Shown here: piece after piece, positions 44,822 to 56,841 of the stretch
Numbering within the stretch: the stretch's first letter is position 1
Layout of the letters: each line of letters begins with the position of its first letter
Source: Ascochyta rabiei
Lineage: Eukaryota; Ascomycota; Dothideomycetes; Pleosporales; Didymellaceae
Assembly (NCBI RefSeq): GCF_004011695.2
Contig: NC_082409.1
Span: 930,001-994,000, forward strand
Direction of reading: 5' to 3'
Length of the DNA: 64,000 nucleotides
Translations under genes and position numbers: made by a program
The notes under the pieces: generated by a model
Told to the model about the DNA's origin: nothing
What the model saw: the letters and a program-made list of their open reading frames with translations, nothing else
Database searches by the model: none

Positions 44822-47800
44822 TCAGACATCCCTAACATTCCTGACCGGAATCTCCGTCTCCACCATTTCCAACCCGCTTAGGCTCGGGTACCGCTTACTA
44901 AACGCGTCCACGTCCCACTCATCTCCCCCTGCTGCATCGCCTGCAATGGCTGGGAGTGGCTTGTCTCTGATATTTACACCCCGCAGTGAAGCAGGTTTGG
45001 TGGGCGAGCCTTGGGCAGACGGTGGGTTGGCTGATCCGCCTGTCTGCAGGGCTCTAGGCTTGGGTGCACGTGGTGGTGGGCCGGAGGGGGCGCGCAGGCT
45101 GATCGTCGGTGGTGCGGAAGAGGACGGTGCAGGAGGTGGCAGGTTGGATCGGCCGGAAGGCTTAGGGTATGCAAGATCCTGAGATTGCTGTGGTCCACCA
45201 ACAGTAATGGGTTTGCGCGCGACAGGAGGTGGGCGCATGCCGCTCTGGTCCTCAGGCCTGACAGGTAGTGGCTTTCCAGTGTCTGTGTACTTGCCGTATC
45301 CCGCCGCGCTGCGATTAACTGGGGCTGGCTTGCTACTTTCATCGAGGAGGTTCTTGACGCGATTTTGTATGGTCGATGCCTTCGAGGGAGCCCTTGGCTT
45401 GCCTTGTGCCTGCGAAGCGACTCGTTGCTTGTACTCGGCTGCAGCAGCCTCAACTCGTCGCTCTTCCTCGCTTAGCCTGCGCCTCTCCAGCTCTCTGCGA
45501 ACCTCGGGCGGCAAGTCTTGTGTCTCATCGATCGGGCCACGGTCGTCATCGGTAGGAGCCAGTGAAGCGACTGAGCCTGCAATCGGGGTGAGGTCACGAT
45601 GGCTCGAAGGGAAGTCTTGACGTTGTTCGACTGGCGACATGACCGGCTCTGGACGCTCGTGCTCAGGCGTCTTGTTGTTCGTCTCGAAGCGGCGGAATGC
45701 GTCTCCAAATCTTCCTTTGACAATGTTCTTTGTGTTGCTTGTTATCGATGACAGGCTACTGAGTCGGGCATGTTTGGACTGGGAACTGCTGCGGCGGTGT
45801 TTGTGCTTCTGGTTGGGGTCCCCTTCGATTCGACGAAGGAAGTCTACACTGGACCTAACATTCCTAGCATCTGGTTCCGCGTCAGAGTCGTCAATTGCGT
45901 TAGATGTGGTGCGTCGTATCAGCGAGGGCGCATCGAAATTTCGACCAGGTGCCGACTCTCGCTCCCTAAGGAAGTCCAGGTTCGACTCGACATGCATGCT
46001 AGCTGGCCGAGCGTTGGAATTTGCGGATCTAGAACGATCGATGGTGTGTCCAATGTCTAGTTGAGAAGGGCGTTGGCTTTCGAGGGACGGCCTAGACGAT
46101 GCAGGTGACTTGGGAATGCTCATAGTCGACATGTGAGACCTCGATCTCGAATCCAAGGACGGCCTTGCAGGCAATACAAACTCGGATGGCTTCAACGAAG
46201 GACTGCCTTGTGACTTCTCAAAAGTTCGTGGCTGACTTTGTGTTCGGTTATGATGACCGGAAAGTGGGACTTTCCATATCGGTCGCTTATTGACGACCGG
46301 GTATGCTTGTGCGGGTGGTCCAGGAGATGGTGCAGGGGATGTCTGCACACCAGTGGAAACCATATTACTATGTTTCGGCACCGGCTGTTGAATCGCCGAG
46401 TTGGATGTGCGAGGACTATCGCTTGCCTCGTAAGGCTTTGTCTTCTTGACGGAAGCAGTTCTCGAGACAGTTGTTGACGGTGCCTTGGATGACGGTTTGG
46501 TTCCGGGTGCTGAGTCCGTCTTGGAGGCAGGGGGAAGAGCAAAAGCATCGTCAGCGAGGGCGTCGGTGACACGCTTGTTCAGTGGTGCACTAGACGTTGG
46601 AGATTGACCAAACTCGAATTTCTGACCGCGGTCATGGAGCAGTGAAAATTCGTCCAGAGAAGGAAAACGCGAGGCGAGTTCGTCTGCAGCCGCACGTCGA
46701 ACCTGGACATCTTGGCTGTCCAGAGCGGCAAATGGGTCTGAAGCTGTGCCTCGCATCGGAGATGGGCTCGGCTTTGCTGCCGGTGGTTGCTGGGCCGGTG
46801 CAGTAGGCCTACCTCTCCTCATTGGTGTAATGTCCGGGATGTGTTGTACTTTTTGCATAGGTGCAACTTTCTGGATGCCTATCACTGGCGGTGGGGAGGA
46901 TACTTGAGGTTCTGTTGGTGGTAGCTGTTGATTTCGTCGCGCCTCAGACTGTGTACGTTCAGAGTATATCTTCGAGAGGTCAGTGCCTGTCTTGAGGACG
47001 GGAATCTTCTACATACGTCTTTGATCGGACACGCTCTGTTCCGCATAGCACACGTCTCAGCGACTACCTGGTAGATGTTGGGCCGTTGCTGTGGGCTTTC
47101 TCGCAACATCCAGCCTGCTTGCAGTCAGCTTGTGTCGAATGCTGTGATGGCGAGCTCTTACCTATCAGCTTCTTTATCCTGTCCGAGAAGTGGGGGTAGT
47201 GCGGATATTTGAAGCTCGCATTCAAGATAGCCATCTGCCCCACCTCCTCGAAGGGTGTCGTGTAATAACAGAGCTTGTACAGCAGCACACCCAATGCCCA
47301 AATATCACTCTTCTCGTCTATTGGCTGTTTTCGATAGACGTCGATCATCTCGGGGCTTCGGTATTGCAGGGTGGTGTGCCGTTGTACGTCGTCCTCGATC
47401 AGCCGTCCCTCGGCGGCTGTGGTGGCAGCAGGCCTTGGCGGTGCAGTGGATCCAAAGTCACACAGCTTGTATATCTTGTTGGCTCCGACGCTTGTGATCA
47501 GGACGTTCTCCACCTTGAGATCTCGGTGCAGCAGCGGCGGCTTGAGGTAGTGCATCGTCGCAACACCCTCGGCAACATCAGAGAAGATGTGCAGAATCTC
47601 GGGTTCGGTGAGTCGGTGTTGCAGCCGGGTGTTCATAAAGTCGATCAGGCCTCCGCCCGAACAAAACTCCATGAGGAGGAAGACTTCGTAGCCCTCACCC
47701 TTCAGTTGGGAGGCATGCGAGTCGAAGTAGGTGACAATCTTGTGGTGCCCCTTTAGCTTCTTCATCGTCTCTACTTCTGTCCGCATGTTGGCCAGCGCCT

Positions 47801-48068
47801 CCTTGTCTGCGCAGGCCACGCGCTTCAGGACGGCAATCTCTGGGGTGCGCTCATCGGCCTTGGGTACGCGGACCAGGTAGACGTGTGCGAAGCCACCCTC
47901 GGAGAGATACCTCTCAATGGTAACGCGGTGGCCGCCGACTTGGACTTTGGTGCCCGGCGCAAAGGTACCCGGCGGAGCATTGGACACGGCAACAGGGGCT
48001 GGGGCGCGGTATGCGGCCTGCTGGGGCATGGAATGGGCGGTGGAGGGGGCATGGCGAGCGGAGGACAT
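44822..48068 (-). CDS. Ark1/Prk1/Akl1 (NAK) family serine/threonine kinase
   Basis: Three exons: 48068-47162, 47114-47017, 46969-44822; 1050 residues. The kinase domain spans about 45-325: glycine-loop LSEGGFAHVY, VAIK-type AVLKRV, HRDLKVEN, CDFGS, a YRSPEM activation end and GVLLYKLCYYTTPF. It closes after intron 1 with GWMLRESPQQRPNIYQVV. The rest is a long Pro/Ser-rich disordered tail with PxxP stretches and a conserved end (GLEMVETEIPVRNV). Yeast homologues phosphorylate endocytic coat proteins (Pan1, Sla1) and drive actin-patch disassembly; the animal relatives AAK1/GAK act on AP-2. Both introns are 47 nt with GTAAGA or GTATGT donors. Confidence 0.93.
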
Positions 48069-49419
48069 GCTGGGCGGTGTGGGAGCCTGCTGCGGTGCAG
48101 TGCGGTGCAGGAACAGCAGGCGTTCTATAGGCGGTGCATGGAAGAGGAGTGGAGAATGCGATGGTCAGGCCTCAGGTACAATGAGCATGCGGGTTGTGTC
48201 GTGTTCAGTGTTCAGGACCCAGGTCGAGGTGATGATGGCCAGGGTCCATGTTCACACGGTGCCCTCGGTGGTCACAAGCAAAGCCAGCTTACAACGTCAC
48301 AACATGGATCTCAGGAGAGGGCATTGGCTGCACTTGGGTAGTGCGTGGGAGCGCCTGAGATGATCACCTATGGTATTCGCATGCCGGGAGCTGACGCACT
48401 ACGGCCTGAGCGTTGCTCAGGGAGCTACCCTTTCATCAGTTTGTGGCTGGTGCGGTTCGCGCCACACCTCGAGCGTCTGCATTGGCTCCTCCGATTGGCT
48501 CCTTCCCATGGCACGCTTGAGACAACACGTTCGCAGCAGAGTCGAGGCCGAGACTGTCCAGCAATGCGGGTCTTTCTGTGCTTTGGTATTGCTCTATCGT
48601 CTCAAGGTGTCTGAGATCAACATCCCACCGTCTCGAGTTGCCGTGGAACTCGCTTACCCAGTCAGGCTCTCGTGTGTGTAGCACTCTTGAAATAGCGGTC
48701 TGGTGCGGTGGCCCTCGAGCGGCCTTGGACAGGTGCAGATACCCGAGAGAGACTTTCAGTGTAGCCCTCAGATTCAGATCTACCCTCTAGAGCCAACGGC
48801 GGGTTTGTGTCTGGACCTTGCTTGCTAGCGTTGGTTGACAGTGTGGTTGCGAACAACGTGCTCTGGGCAAACAACCATGGTTTTGATGGGCAAGCACCAG
48901 AAGGCCTTCTGCCCTCCATCTCAAAGCTACGGCTTCTTGCAGCGCTGTTCTCAAGAAGCCCTTGGGCACCATATAGGCCTGTGACCCCGCAGTGAGGCGA
49001 CAGCTTGGGCAACCACAGCAACACTACAGCCATGGAGCTTGGCCAATGCGAGCATCACGGGGCACGGTGATGCGCGGCCTCTGCCGTACATGACGCTTCG
49101 AGTCGGTGGTGAAGAGGCCATGGTACCGATGCTAGGCACAGAAAGGCCTCCATAAAGCAGGATGATACGCGACCATGGTAGTTCGTGGCGAGGGCTAGGA
49201 GCTCGCGGTGTTGGTTGGTGTTGGATCCCAAACAGCAGGCTCCAAGCGGTTAATGCGAACAGGGTTGCCTGCACGGCGGTCGCGGCCACGACAGACAACA
49301 GAGCGCTGCTTACCGCACGCTTCTTGTTATATCAATCCTCTTTCCCCCCCTGCTACCCCCTCCTATCTCCTAGGAAAGCGCGCCTGTCATCCCTACGCCT
49401 CCCCATCTCCTCATCTCCA

Positions 49420-49455
49420 CCGTTGCGTTTGCGTTTGCGTTTGCGTCTGCGTCTG
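49420..49455 (+). repeat. Hexanucleotide repeat (TTTGCG/TCTGCG)
   Basis: About six tandem 6-base units (gttgcgtttgcgtttgcg, then tctgcg variants) lie in the Grr1 upstream region. Confidence 0.8.
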
Positions 49456-49685
49456 AGTGTCGTGCTGCCGCATGAAGCGCCGTCCCGCGTCATAACACTA
49501 GCGAGCGTCCCTTCAGCCCTACCGTCCCCTCATCGCCCGTGCAAGAGCGCGTCCCTGGATCGACGCCCCTCCTTTCACTCTCTGCTCGACGGCTTGTGTT
49601 TGGCGTCACAGGCAGCCGCACCGTTGTTTACAGCTAGAGCTAGGCCGGGCCGCTTGCCTAGTGAACCCTGGGACCGCCGCACTGC

Positions 49686-49722
49686 CGCGTCGCCGCATCG
49701 CCGCATCGCCGCATCGCCGCAT
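49686..49722 (+). repeat. 8-bp tandem repeat (CGCCGCAT)
   Basis: Four consecutive copies of CGCCGCAT lie about 150 bases before the Grr1 ATG, probably in the 5' leader. Confidence 0.85.
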
Positions 49723-49868
49723 CGTCTGCCCAAGCCAACACCAGCTGGGAACCAACCTCTACCCTGTGCACCCCGCGCTTCCACCCACGCCCCCACTCCA
49801 CGCCGGACGAGACCCTGTACACGGCGCGCCTTCCACCTCAGCCACGACACACCCTGGAAGCCCTCACG

Positions 49869-51722
49869 ATGGCGCGCTCCCGCAGACAGAACCGAGACGA
49901 GAGCGCTTCCCGTTCCGACACCTCCGCATCCACCTCGCCCGAGCGCGGCTTCGACGATGACAAAGACTCGATCATGCTGCAGTCAAACGACTCACTGTCC
50001 TCACTGGCGCCCTCTGTATCCCCCGACTCCGACGACGACGCCCGCCGGCGCGCCATCGAGGAGCAGAACCGCATCTCCCCTGTTTCACGACTACCCGCCG
50101 AGCTCATGATCGCCGTGTTCGCGAAGCTCGCCTCCCCTGCCGACCTCAAGAATTGCATGCTGGTCTCGAAGGACTGGTCGAGAAACGCGGTTGGACTGCT
50201 GTGGCACAGGCCGTCGACTAACAAGTGGTCCAGCGTCAAGAGCGTGATCCGCACAATCAGGACCGCAGACAGCTTCTTCGATTACAGCAGTCTCATCAAG
50301 CGTCTCAACTTGTCTGCACTAGGGAGCGAGGTCAGCGATGGCACACTCGGGCCACTGCACAACTGCAAGCGTATAGAGCGATTGACACTTACCAACTGTA
50401 CCAAGCTCACCGATCTGAGCCTTGTCGCCATGCTGGAGGACAACCGCAGTCTCTTGGCCCTGGACGTTACGGGCGTAGATTCTATCAGCGATCAGACCAT
50501 GTACGCTTTGGCCAAGAATGCAATACGGCTGCAGGGCCTAAACATCACAAACTGTAAAAAGGTTACGGACCAGTCGCTAGAGGCCGTAGCGAAGAGCTGC
50601 AAGCACCTCAAGAGACTCAAGCTCAACGGGTGCTCCCAGCTCAGTGACAAATGCATAATAGCATTTGCTCTACATTGCCGATATATCCTTGAGATCGACC
50701 TTCATGACTGCAAAAACCTCGAAGACGACTCAATCACCACTCTGATAACGGAGGGGTCCCATCTGCGAGAGCTTCGACTGGCCCACTGTTGGAAGATCAC
50801 CGACCAGGCATTTCTTCGTCTTCCCACTGAAGCAACCTACGAGAGTCTGCGTATTCTGGATCTGACAGACTGCGGCGAGCTGCAGGATCATGGCGTCCAG
50901 AGGATAGTCGGTGCTGCCCCAAGATTACGCAACCTGGTCCTTGCCAAATGCCGCAATATAACAGACCGAGCGGTGATGGCCATCACACGCTTAGGCAAAA
51001 ATCTGCATTACATCCATCTGGGCCACTGCTCGCGAATCACCGACACGGGCGTTGCGCAACTGGTCAAGCTATGCAACCGAATCCGCTATATCGATCTGGC
51101 CTGCTGCACGAACCTTACAGATGCCTCCATCACGCAACTGGCTTCTCTTCCGAAACTCAAGCGGATAGGGTTGGTCAAGTGCGCAGCAATTACCGATCGC
51201 AGTATACTGGCCTTGGCGAAGCCAAAGCAGATGGGCTCTAGTGGACCCATACAGCCTAGTGTACTGGAGAGAGTCCACTTGAGTTACTGCACCAACCTCA
51301 CCCTACAGGGCATCCATGCACTGCTGAACAATTGCCCGCGTCTTACTCATTTGAGTCTGACTGGCGTGCAAGCCTTCCTCCGCGACGATCTTCTTGTTTA
51401 CTGCCGCGAGGCGCCGCCAGGTAAGAACCATCAATTACACTCGAGAACGGAACACGATATTGATATCATTCTAGAGTTCAATGAACACCAGCGCGATGTC
51501 TTTTGTGTCTTTAGCGGCGTAGGCGTCCAGCGCCTCCGCCAATTCCTCAACACCGACCACGACCACCAAAACCGCCGGGCTTCCTTCTCCGACAACGAGG
51601 GGACCATGTACGAGGATGGCGATGAACCCGACGTAATCCTCAATGTCACCGCTCAGGCTAACGGCATGGCGATAGATGAGGATGAGGATCTCGGTGACAG
51701 TGAGATGCTGGGTCAGGACTAG
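49869..51722 (+). CDS. F-box/leucine-rich-repeat protein, Grr1-like
   Basis: Two exons, 49869-51420 and 51475-51722 (54-nt intron without stops), 599 residues. Removing the intron joins EAPP to EFNEHQRDVFCVFSG, which is the conserved Grr1 end. The disordered N-terminus is followed by an F-box at about 71-115 (LPAELMIAVFAKL, LVSKDWSRNAVGLLW). About a dozen cysteine-containing LRRs follow at about 140-490 (repeats of L-x-L-x-x-C-x-x-(I/L)-T-D). Grr1 is the substrate receptor of an SCF ubiquitin ligase that degrades G1 cyclins and glucose/amino-acid signalling regulators. The acidic C-terminus ends EDLGDSEMLGQD. Confidence 0.95.
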   Translation: MARSRRQNRDESASRSDTSASTSPERGFDDDKDSIMLQSNDSLSSLAPSVSPDSDDDARRRAIEEQNRISPVSRLPAELMIAVFAKLASPADLKNCMLVSKDWSRNAVGLLWHRPSTNKWSSVKSVIRTIRTADSFFDYSSLIKRLNLSALGSEVSDGTLGPLHNCKRIERLTLTNCTKLTDLSLVAMLEDNRSLLALDVTGVDSISDQTMYALAKNAIRLQGLNITNCKKVTDQSLEAVAKSCKHLKRLKLNGCSQLSDKCIIAFALHCRYILEIDLHDCKNLEDDSITTLITEGSHLRELRLAHCWKITDQAFLRLPTEATYESLRILDLTDCGELQDHGVQRIVGAAPRLRNLVLAKCRNITDRAVMAITRLGKNLHYIHLGHCSRITDTGVAQLVKLCNRIRYIDLACCTNLTDASITQLASLPKLKRIGLVKCAAITDRSILALAKPKQMGSSGPIQPSVLERVHLSYCTNLTLQGIHALLNNCPRLTHLSLTGVQAFLRDDLLVYCREAPPGKNHQLHSRTEHDIDIILEFNEHQRDVFCVFSGVGVQRLRQFLNTDHDHQNRRASFSDNEGTMYEDGDEPDVILNVTAQANGMAIDEDEDLGDSEMLGQD

Positions 51723-52432
51723 CACTCTTGAACAAGTGCTTCGGCGACGTTGTGTTGCAACGCAATTGGCCTTTCGGCCCTCTCTTCATTTGCATATATG
51801 GCGGCGTTTTTTCCATCATCTTTACCGTCCTTCACCTCTTAGCGGCATGGAGTACATTTGTTCACGGGCTACTTGACGGGGCAAATTCGATACCCTTTTT
51901 ATGTCTTTTGGTAGTTGCGCAGCGCTAGTTTTTATGTGTCTGAATGGCGTTATCGCAAGAATCCCATGTCATGTCAGTGCGCACAGTGCCTCAGCATTCA
52001 CCAGCCCTTGCGCACACACATACTGATCAGCAAGCTGGTTCAACCGTACAAGGTCCTGGTTCGATCTATCTCGCCTTGCTTGATAAGTAAGAGGCAGTCT
52101 CTTTCACGGGGCAGAACGCATTAGTCCTTGCTTGAAATGGAAGGGTTCGGATAAAGCATTCTCTCCATTCTTACTCTAGCAATCATGTCTAAAGGCCTCG
52201 TAGTGGTCGTTTTACAAGAGACTTGCATGGTTGGAGGGATCGTGTGGTCTTCAGTGAATTTTTTGACATTGAGATCACTGAGTGCCTCGAACCCTGAGTG
52301 CCTCCCAACGTCTCTCTCTCTCTCTCTCTCTCGCGAGACAGGTAAGTGAGCTTAGTCCATTCGCTCGTCGACAAACAAGCTCACACACAGATTTGGAAAC
52401 GCGTACGCATCTAACTCCTACCATATCCAACC
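51723..52432. other. Convergent 3' flanks with (TC)n
   Basis: This lies between the ends of the Grr1-like and Mios-like genes. A (CT)n run of about 24 bases is present at 52308-52332. No gene is visible. Confidence 0.5.
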
Positions 52433-55360
52433 TCACTTCAACAGCCCACACATGCACCTGCAGTCTGGTACGGGACACATAGCGTGTCTGGCGAACCAAT
52501 CGCGCGCGTGATGGCCGTGGAAACCGTGTGTGCAGTTCATGCAAAACACCATCAGTCTGCTCTCGAGATCCTCGCCCTTGAGCGTCTCTGCGCCGCCGGG
52601 CTTGGTGGGATCCGGGCTGCCGAGCCACATCATGCAGAGTCCGCAGCGCGGCATCTGTGCGCCGCAGTTGGGACACGCGAGGGCGGGTGAGGTGGTCGAG
52701 TGTTTGCCTGCGCCTCCGGGTTTGGCGTGGAGGAGCGCGGATTTGGGGTTCGAGGGGTGCTGCGCGTGGTACGGTGCGCCTGTGACGGGGACGAGTCTTG
52801 AATGTGCGCCGCGCGGTTCCTTGCGCAGCGCGAGGTTTTGCTGGCATTGTGCGCATCGGATTGCGATGCTGGGCTGGGTCGGTTTGTTCCTTGCGCTACC
52901 GTCGCGCGTTACGCTGCGAGTGTTGTGTTCTTTTGTGTAGCGTGTGCGCTGCAAAAAGGTGCGCCAGACTTGCATTTGCTCCAGGTAGATGTCTTTCCAG
53001 AGGTACCAGCGCGGGTCTTGGATGTAGAGGGGGCAGGCGCGCGAGAGGAGAAGAACGGCAGTCTGCAGCTCAGATGGGTGTGCGGCAACGTGCACCTGTA
53101 GAAGGTCGAGGGCACGAGCTGTTAGACCCGTGAGTAGGAGCCCGGAGATCGAGCCGCTGTGAATGCAGTCTGTAGTCGTCGTGGAGAGAAACTGAGAGAG
53201 AGTTGTGTCAGGGAGGTATTTCAAGGCCACGGCAACGCGGTCAGGAAGACTAAGAGATGCCATATCTACTACGGCGGTCCAGTCAGCAGTAATGAAGTAT
53301 GTCAGAAGCGATTTGAGGTAGGGGTCAGTTGTCATATCAGCCATCCAGGCACAGGCTTCGCGCTGTTCAGAAGGGACTCCTGAAGAAGGAGAGGCGCAGG
53401 CAATGACAGCGGCGAGTCCGATGTGGTCTTGCGGCAGTTTCCCTTGCTGTAGTGCAGCGCGGAGTAAGGACAGTGCGATGTCCTTGTGGCCTTGGAACAC
53501 CGCGAGAACAACAGCTTTCAAGACCTCACCTTCGTGGATCAAGTTTTCACAGTTGTCCTGTACGCCCTTCTTGTCGAGTGGCCACCCACATAGACTCAGA
53601 CACAGTTGCCTGTTTTCGGGCAAAGAAGTTTCGATCCCTTCGAACGGTGGAAATTCCTTGGCTTCGACGATCTCCTTAACTGCGTCTCGGAACATGTCTT
53701 GACTCTTCTTTGCGTCAGGGTCGATGCGGCGGTCGTCGTACATCTCCAGATCGTTGGCCCAGATGGACTCGATGCCGAGGTAGTTCAACTCGAGACCATT
53801 GCCTACCATGCCATCGCCCCAGGCGTGTGTATCCATGCGCTCAACAAAAGTCCATATGTCCATCAGCCATGGATCATTCGTCACAATGGCCTTGTTCTGC
53901 GCACACCCAAGAGAGTAGCCTTCTTGACAGCGTCGCTTGGATGTTGATAAGGACGTAAGATAGTCGGCAAGAGGTAATTTGACGTCAGGATACGCCAATC
54001 TCAAAATGTCTTCGCGGGTTCTTGTGATGTTGAGTTTTTCCAAGCTTTCAGATAAATCAGCAGGACCGAGATCACCCTTCCTGCTCAATGCCTCGTTCTG
54101 AATTTCCATAAGATCCTCCGCTACTGTGCCATGACTTTTCCTCGGTCTAGCGATCGTGGTGCGATCCTTGTAGATTTCCTCAAGAGCGCTTACGTTGATG
54201 CGCGGGGCTGGTGGTGGCACCTTCAACACTTCCACCTCCCGGTTTGCGTGCAATGCCAACGCACACTGCCCTTCCAGTGGGTTGCCGACGGTCATGAAAT
54301 CGTAAGCCATGACCCGATCCTTTTGTTTCTGCGGGTGGTCCCTGCTATGCCAAGGGTAGCGCAAATAGTGCGAGACCTTCGCATAGTGTTGTGACGACCA
54401 AGCCCGAGCCATAGACGTGTCAGTCGACGACTTGAGCGTCTCCAGTCGATGCGAGTGCTGGGCGAGTTCCAAGATTTTGAACTCGCCTGTGTTTGCGAGG
54501 ACGCCGAAAGTGCCTCTCTTCGTGCCTGAATATCTCAGGCTCCAGATGCTCGCCGGCTGGCTGTTATCGACTATAGGCTTGAACTCGAGCACTGCACCGA
54601 CGTTGTCATTGCGTTGTTTCACCATTCGCTGATCCCACACAGTCACAGTAGGGTCACCTGTGGTCCCTGCCGAAAGAAAGTAGTTTTCGTCTAGTGGATC
54701 TATGGCGATGTTGTGTACTTGTTTCGTCTGTATATTGGTGATACCTTGTGTGCCAGAGTCTGAACAAGATTAGCATTATACAGCCAATGAACCTTGCTCA
54801 AGTTCGTCAAACCTACCTCGAAGATCGTACATCCGAACGTACTGCCTTTGAACGCCTGCAAGAAGCGTGTCTGGCTGACCAGTAAAGAACTTGATGCTGG
54901 AGACGGCCTCGGAGCTTGCAAGCCTCTTGTATGGCTCGTCCTTGCTTGTGAACCTGGCGTCGTTCATGTCGTAGATGTTGAGACAAACATCGTTTCTCAC
55001 TCTGTCCAAGCCAGTAGCGAGGAGGTTTTTGTGACTGAAGGCAATCGAGTTACACTTCCTCTGGTGTCTGATGGGGAAGGCATGGAGGAAGTCACCCTCT
55101 GGCTTGTTAGGGTCCAACTGCACGATATGAGCTTCTCCAGATGCTGAACCAATGGCCACTACATCAGGGTCTTTCTTCGACCAGTCAAAGGCCGTGTAGT
55201 TGGGAAGTTTGTCGCGAATCAAGAGCTGTCGGTAGTTGACTTTCGACCCAGTAAAGCCCTCAATCTGGCACAAGCGAAGCCGGTTGCCAGCAACATCGAT
55301 GATCAAAAAGCGTGGCTGCTGCTGAGTGGAGTGCGGCGACCATCTGATGGCGGCTTCCAT
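52433..55360 (-). CDS. Mios/Sea4 subunit of the SEACAT/GATOR2 complex
   Basis: Two exons, 55360-54817 and 54759-52433 (57-nt intron GTAGGT..GCTAAT..CAG), 956 residues. The start is ATG 55360 (MEAAIRWSPH). WD40 repeats occupy about 1-400 (FLIIDVAGNRLRL, VVAIGSASGEAHIVQLD, NYFLSAGTTGDPTVTVWDQR). A helical solenoid follows (FVERMDTHAWGDGMV, HKDIALSLLRAAL). The C-terminus is a zinc-binding RING-like/zinc-ribbon module: CPNCGAQMPRCGLC, then FCMNCTHGFHGHHARDWF and MCPVPDCRC. SEACAT/GATOR2 antagonises SEACIT/GATOR1 to keep TORC1 active at the vacuole when amino acids are present. Linker Cys pairs (CAQCQQNLAL) are also family-like. Confidence 0.92.
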
Positions 55361-55665
55361 TTTGTCAATCACCAGCTCCAGATGTCACCGTGATGAAAGT
55401 GCCCAGTACTAGCTCTTGCGGGCCGCATTGAACCTCATCTACGACTAGAAAAGAGGGACTGGCGACAGGGTAGTGGCATTGACATGGGTTCGAGTGCCTT
55501 CAGGGCAGCGAGTGGATACCCCCAGAAGAGTCAAGGGTGAATGAGACCGACGCGTGACATCAACCCTGTCGCTTTCGCGCTATCGATAAGAACGGTAAGT
55601 GCAGACCCGCCAAAACTTTCCTACTCGCGACCAGCCTGAACTTTTCCTACAGCGCTACGAACCTC
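55361..55665. other. Divergent promoter, Mios / Efg1
   Basis: A compact 305-base shared promoter for two growth-related genes. No other feature is seen. Confidence 0.55.
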
Positions 55666-56613
55666 ATGACAGAACCTGCAGATATGTCTCAAAAACGCAA
55701 GCACGAAGAGGTTGCCGATATTGAAGCCGCCAACCCTGCGACGACGAAGAAGCCACGCTCTTTCCCCAACGCCAGCAAGACGAGGCACAAGCGCCCCAAT
55801 GCCGCCAAAGACAAAGATTCCGACTATGGTGCCAGTGCCAATGCGCTCAAGAATCGGATACGTGATCTGAAGCGCCTACTCGCCCACGTTGACAATGTTC
55901 CCAAGCACAAGATGTCGGCGAGCTCGAGGATAGAGCGTGAGAGAGAGCTGGAGGCATGCGAGCATGAGCTGGAGGAGAAGACGACGAAAGCGAGAGAGAG
56001 CGAATACAGGAAGAAGATAATTGGGAAGTACCATCAGGTCAGGTTCTTCGGTAAGGCGTCTTGGAAGATGGTGCATCTGGACAACTGGCTAACCAACACA
56101 GACCGACAAAAGGCTACCCGCGTACTCAAGCGACTCAAGAAGGAGCTCGCAGCAGCCAAAGACGACGAGGAGAAAATTGCATTGCAGAAGAAGCTACACA
56201 ATGCCGAGGTCGACGTTAACTACGCCATTTCGTACCCGCTTATGAAGCCCTACTCGTCACTCTACCCTACAGCCAAGAAAGCCAAATCTAAAATCGCCGA
56301 GACTGACGACAGCGACGAAGCCAAGGCCAAGCCTGAAGAGATCGACGGGCCCAAGGGCGACATCATGGTGTGGAAGATGGTTGAGCAAGCTATGGAAGAA
56401 GGCACACTTGAGGCATTGCGCAACAGCAAGAGCAGAGAAGACATACCAGGCGCACCGCCAAAGAAGGGCAAGCCTGCAAAGGCAAACGCTACAAAGGACG
56501 CGCAGCCCAAGAAGACATACCCGCCACTTGTTGTGCCCGCCAACCGACGCGAGGCAAGAGCTGCGGCGAGAGAAGCGGAGGACGAGGACAGCGACGGAGG
56601 GTTCTTCGAGTAG
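55666..56613 (+). CDS. EFG1: rRNA-processing protein Efg1
   Basis: Two exons, 55666-56050 and 56102-56613, 298 residues. The 51-nt intron (GTAAGG..GCTAAC..ACAG) has no stop; its removal gives VRFFDRQKATRVLKRL, the conserved core of Efg1. The N-terminus is a basic nuclear-type tract (KKPRSFPNASKTRHKR). The helical Efg1 domain spans about 55-200 (LKNRIRDLKRLLAHVD, KMVE-QAMEEGTLEAL later), and the tail is Lys/Glu-rich and acidic at the end (EDSDGGFFE). It acts in the nucleolus in 18S rRNA maturation within early 90S/SSU processome particles. A second in-frame ATG at residue 7 is possible. Confidence 0.93.
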   Translation: MTEPADMSQKRKHEEVADIEAANPATTKKPRSFPNASKTRHKRPNAAKDKDSDYGASANALKNRIRDLKRLLAHVDNVPKHKMSASSRIERERELEACEHELEEKTTKARESEYRKKIIGKYHQVRFFGKASWKMVHLDNWLTNTDRQKATRVLKRLKKELAAAKDDEEKIALQKKLHNAEVDVNYAISYPLMKPYSSLYPTAKKAKSKIAETDDSDEAKAKPEEIDGPKGDIMVWKMVEQAMEEGTLEALRNSKSREDIPGAPPKKGKPAKANATKDAQPKKTYPPLVVPANRREARAAAREAEDEDSDGGFFE

Positions 56614-56841
56614 AAAGAATCTGGATCATCGAGCATTTCGAGTAAAAGCAGCGACATCGTATGCATTATATACCCCGCGACACGGCCTGGTCGCTCGCAA
56701 ACAAACATTTCTTCCCATACACTGTAACCATGCGAGGAACCGTCATGACGAAGGGAAGCGGATGAAAAACACCAACCAAGCTGAACAACCAACCCCCGAT
56801 GCAAGCCAAGGAGCCGAGAATCTTCCAGCTTCCAACCCAAC

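Larger units (their letters stand above)
48069..49868. other. 1.8-kb divergent promoter region, Ark-type kinase / Grr1
   Basis: No supported gene lies between the two divergent genes. It holds two short tandem repeats close to the Grr1 start (separate entries) and a CT-rich leader at about 49330-49420. Long shared upstream regions suggest long, regulated 5' leaders (inference). Confidence 0.5.
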
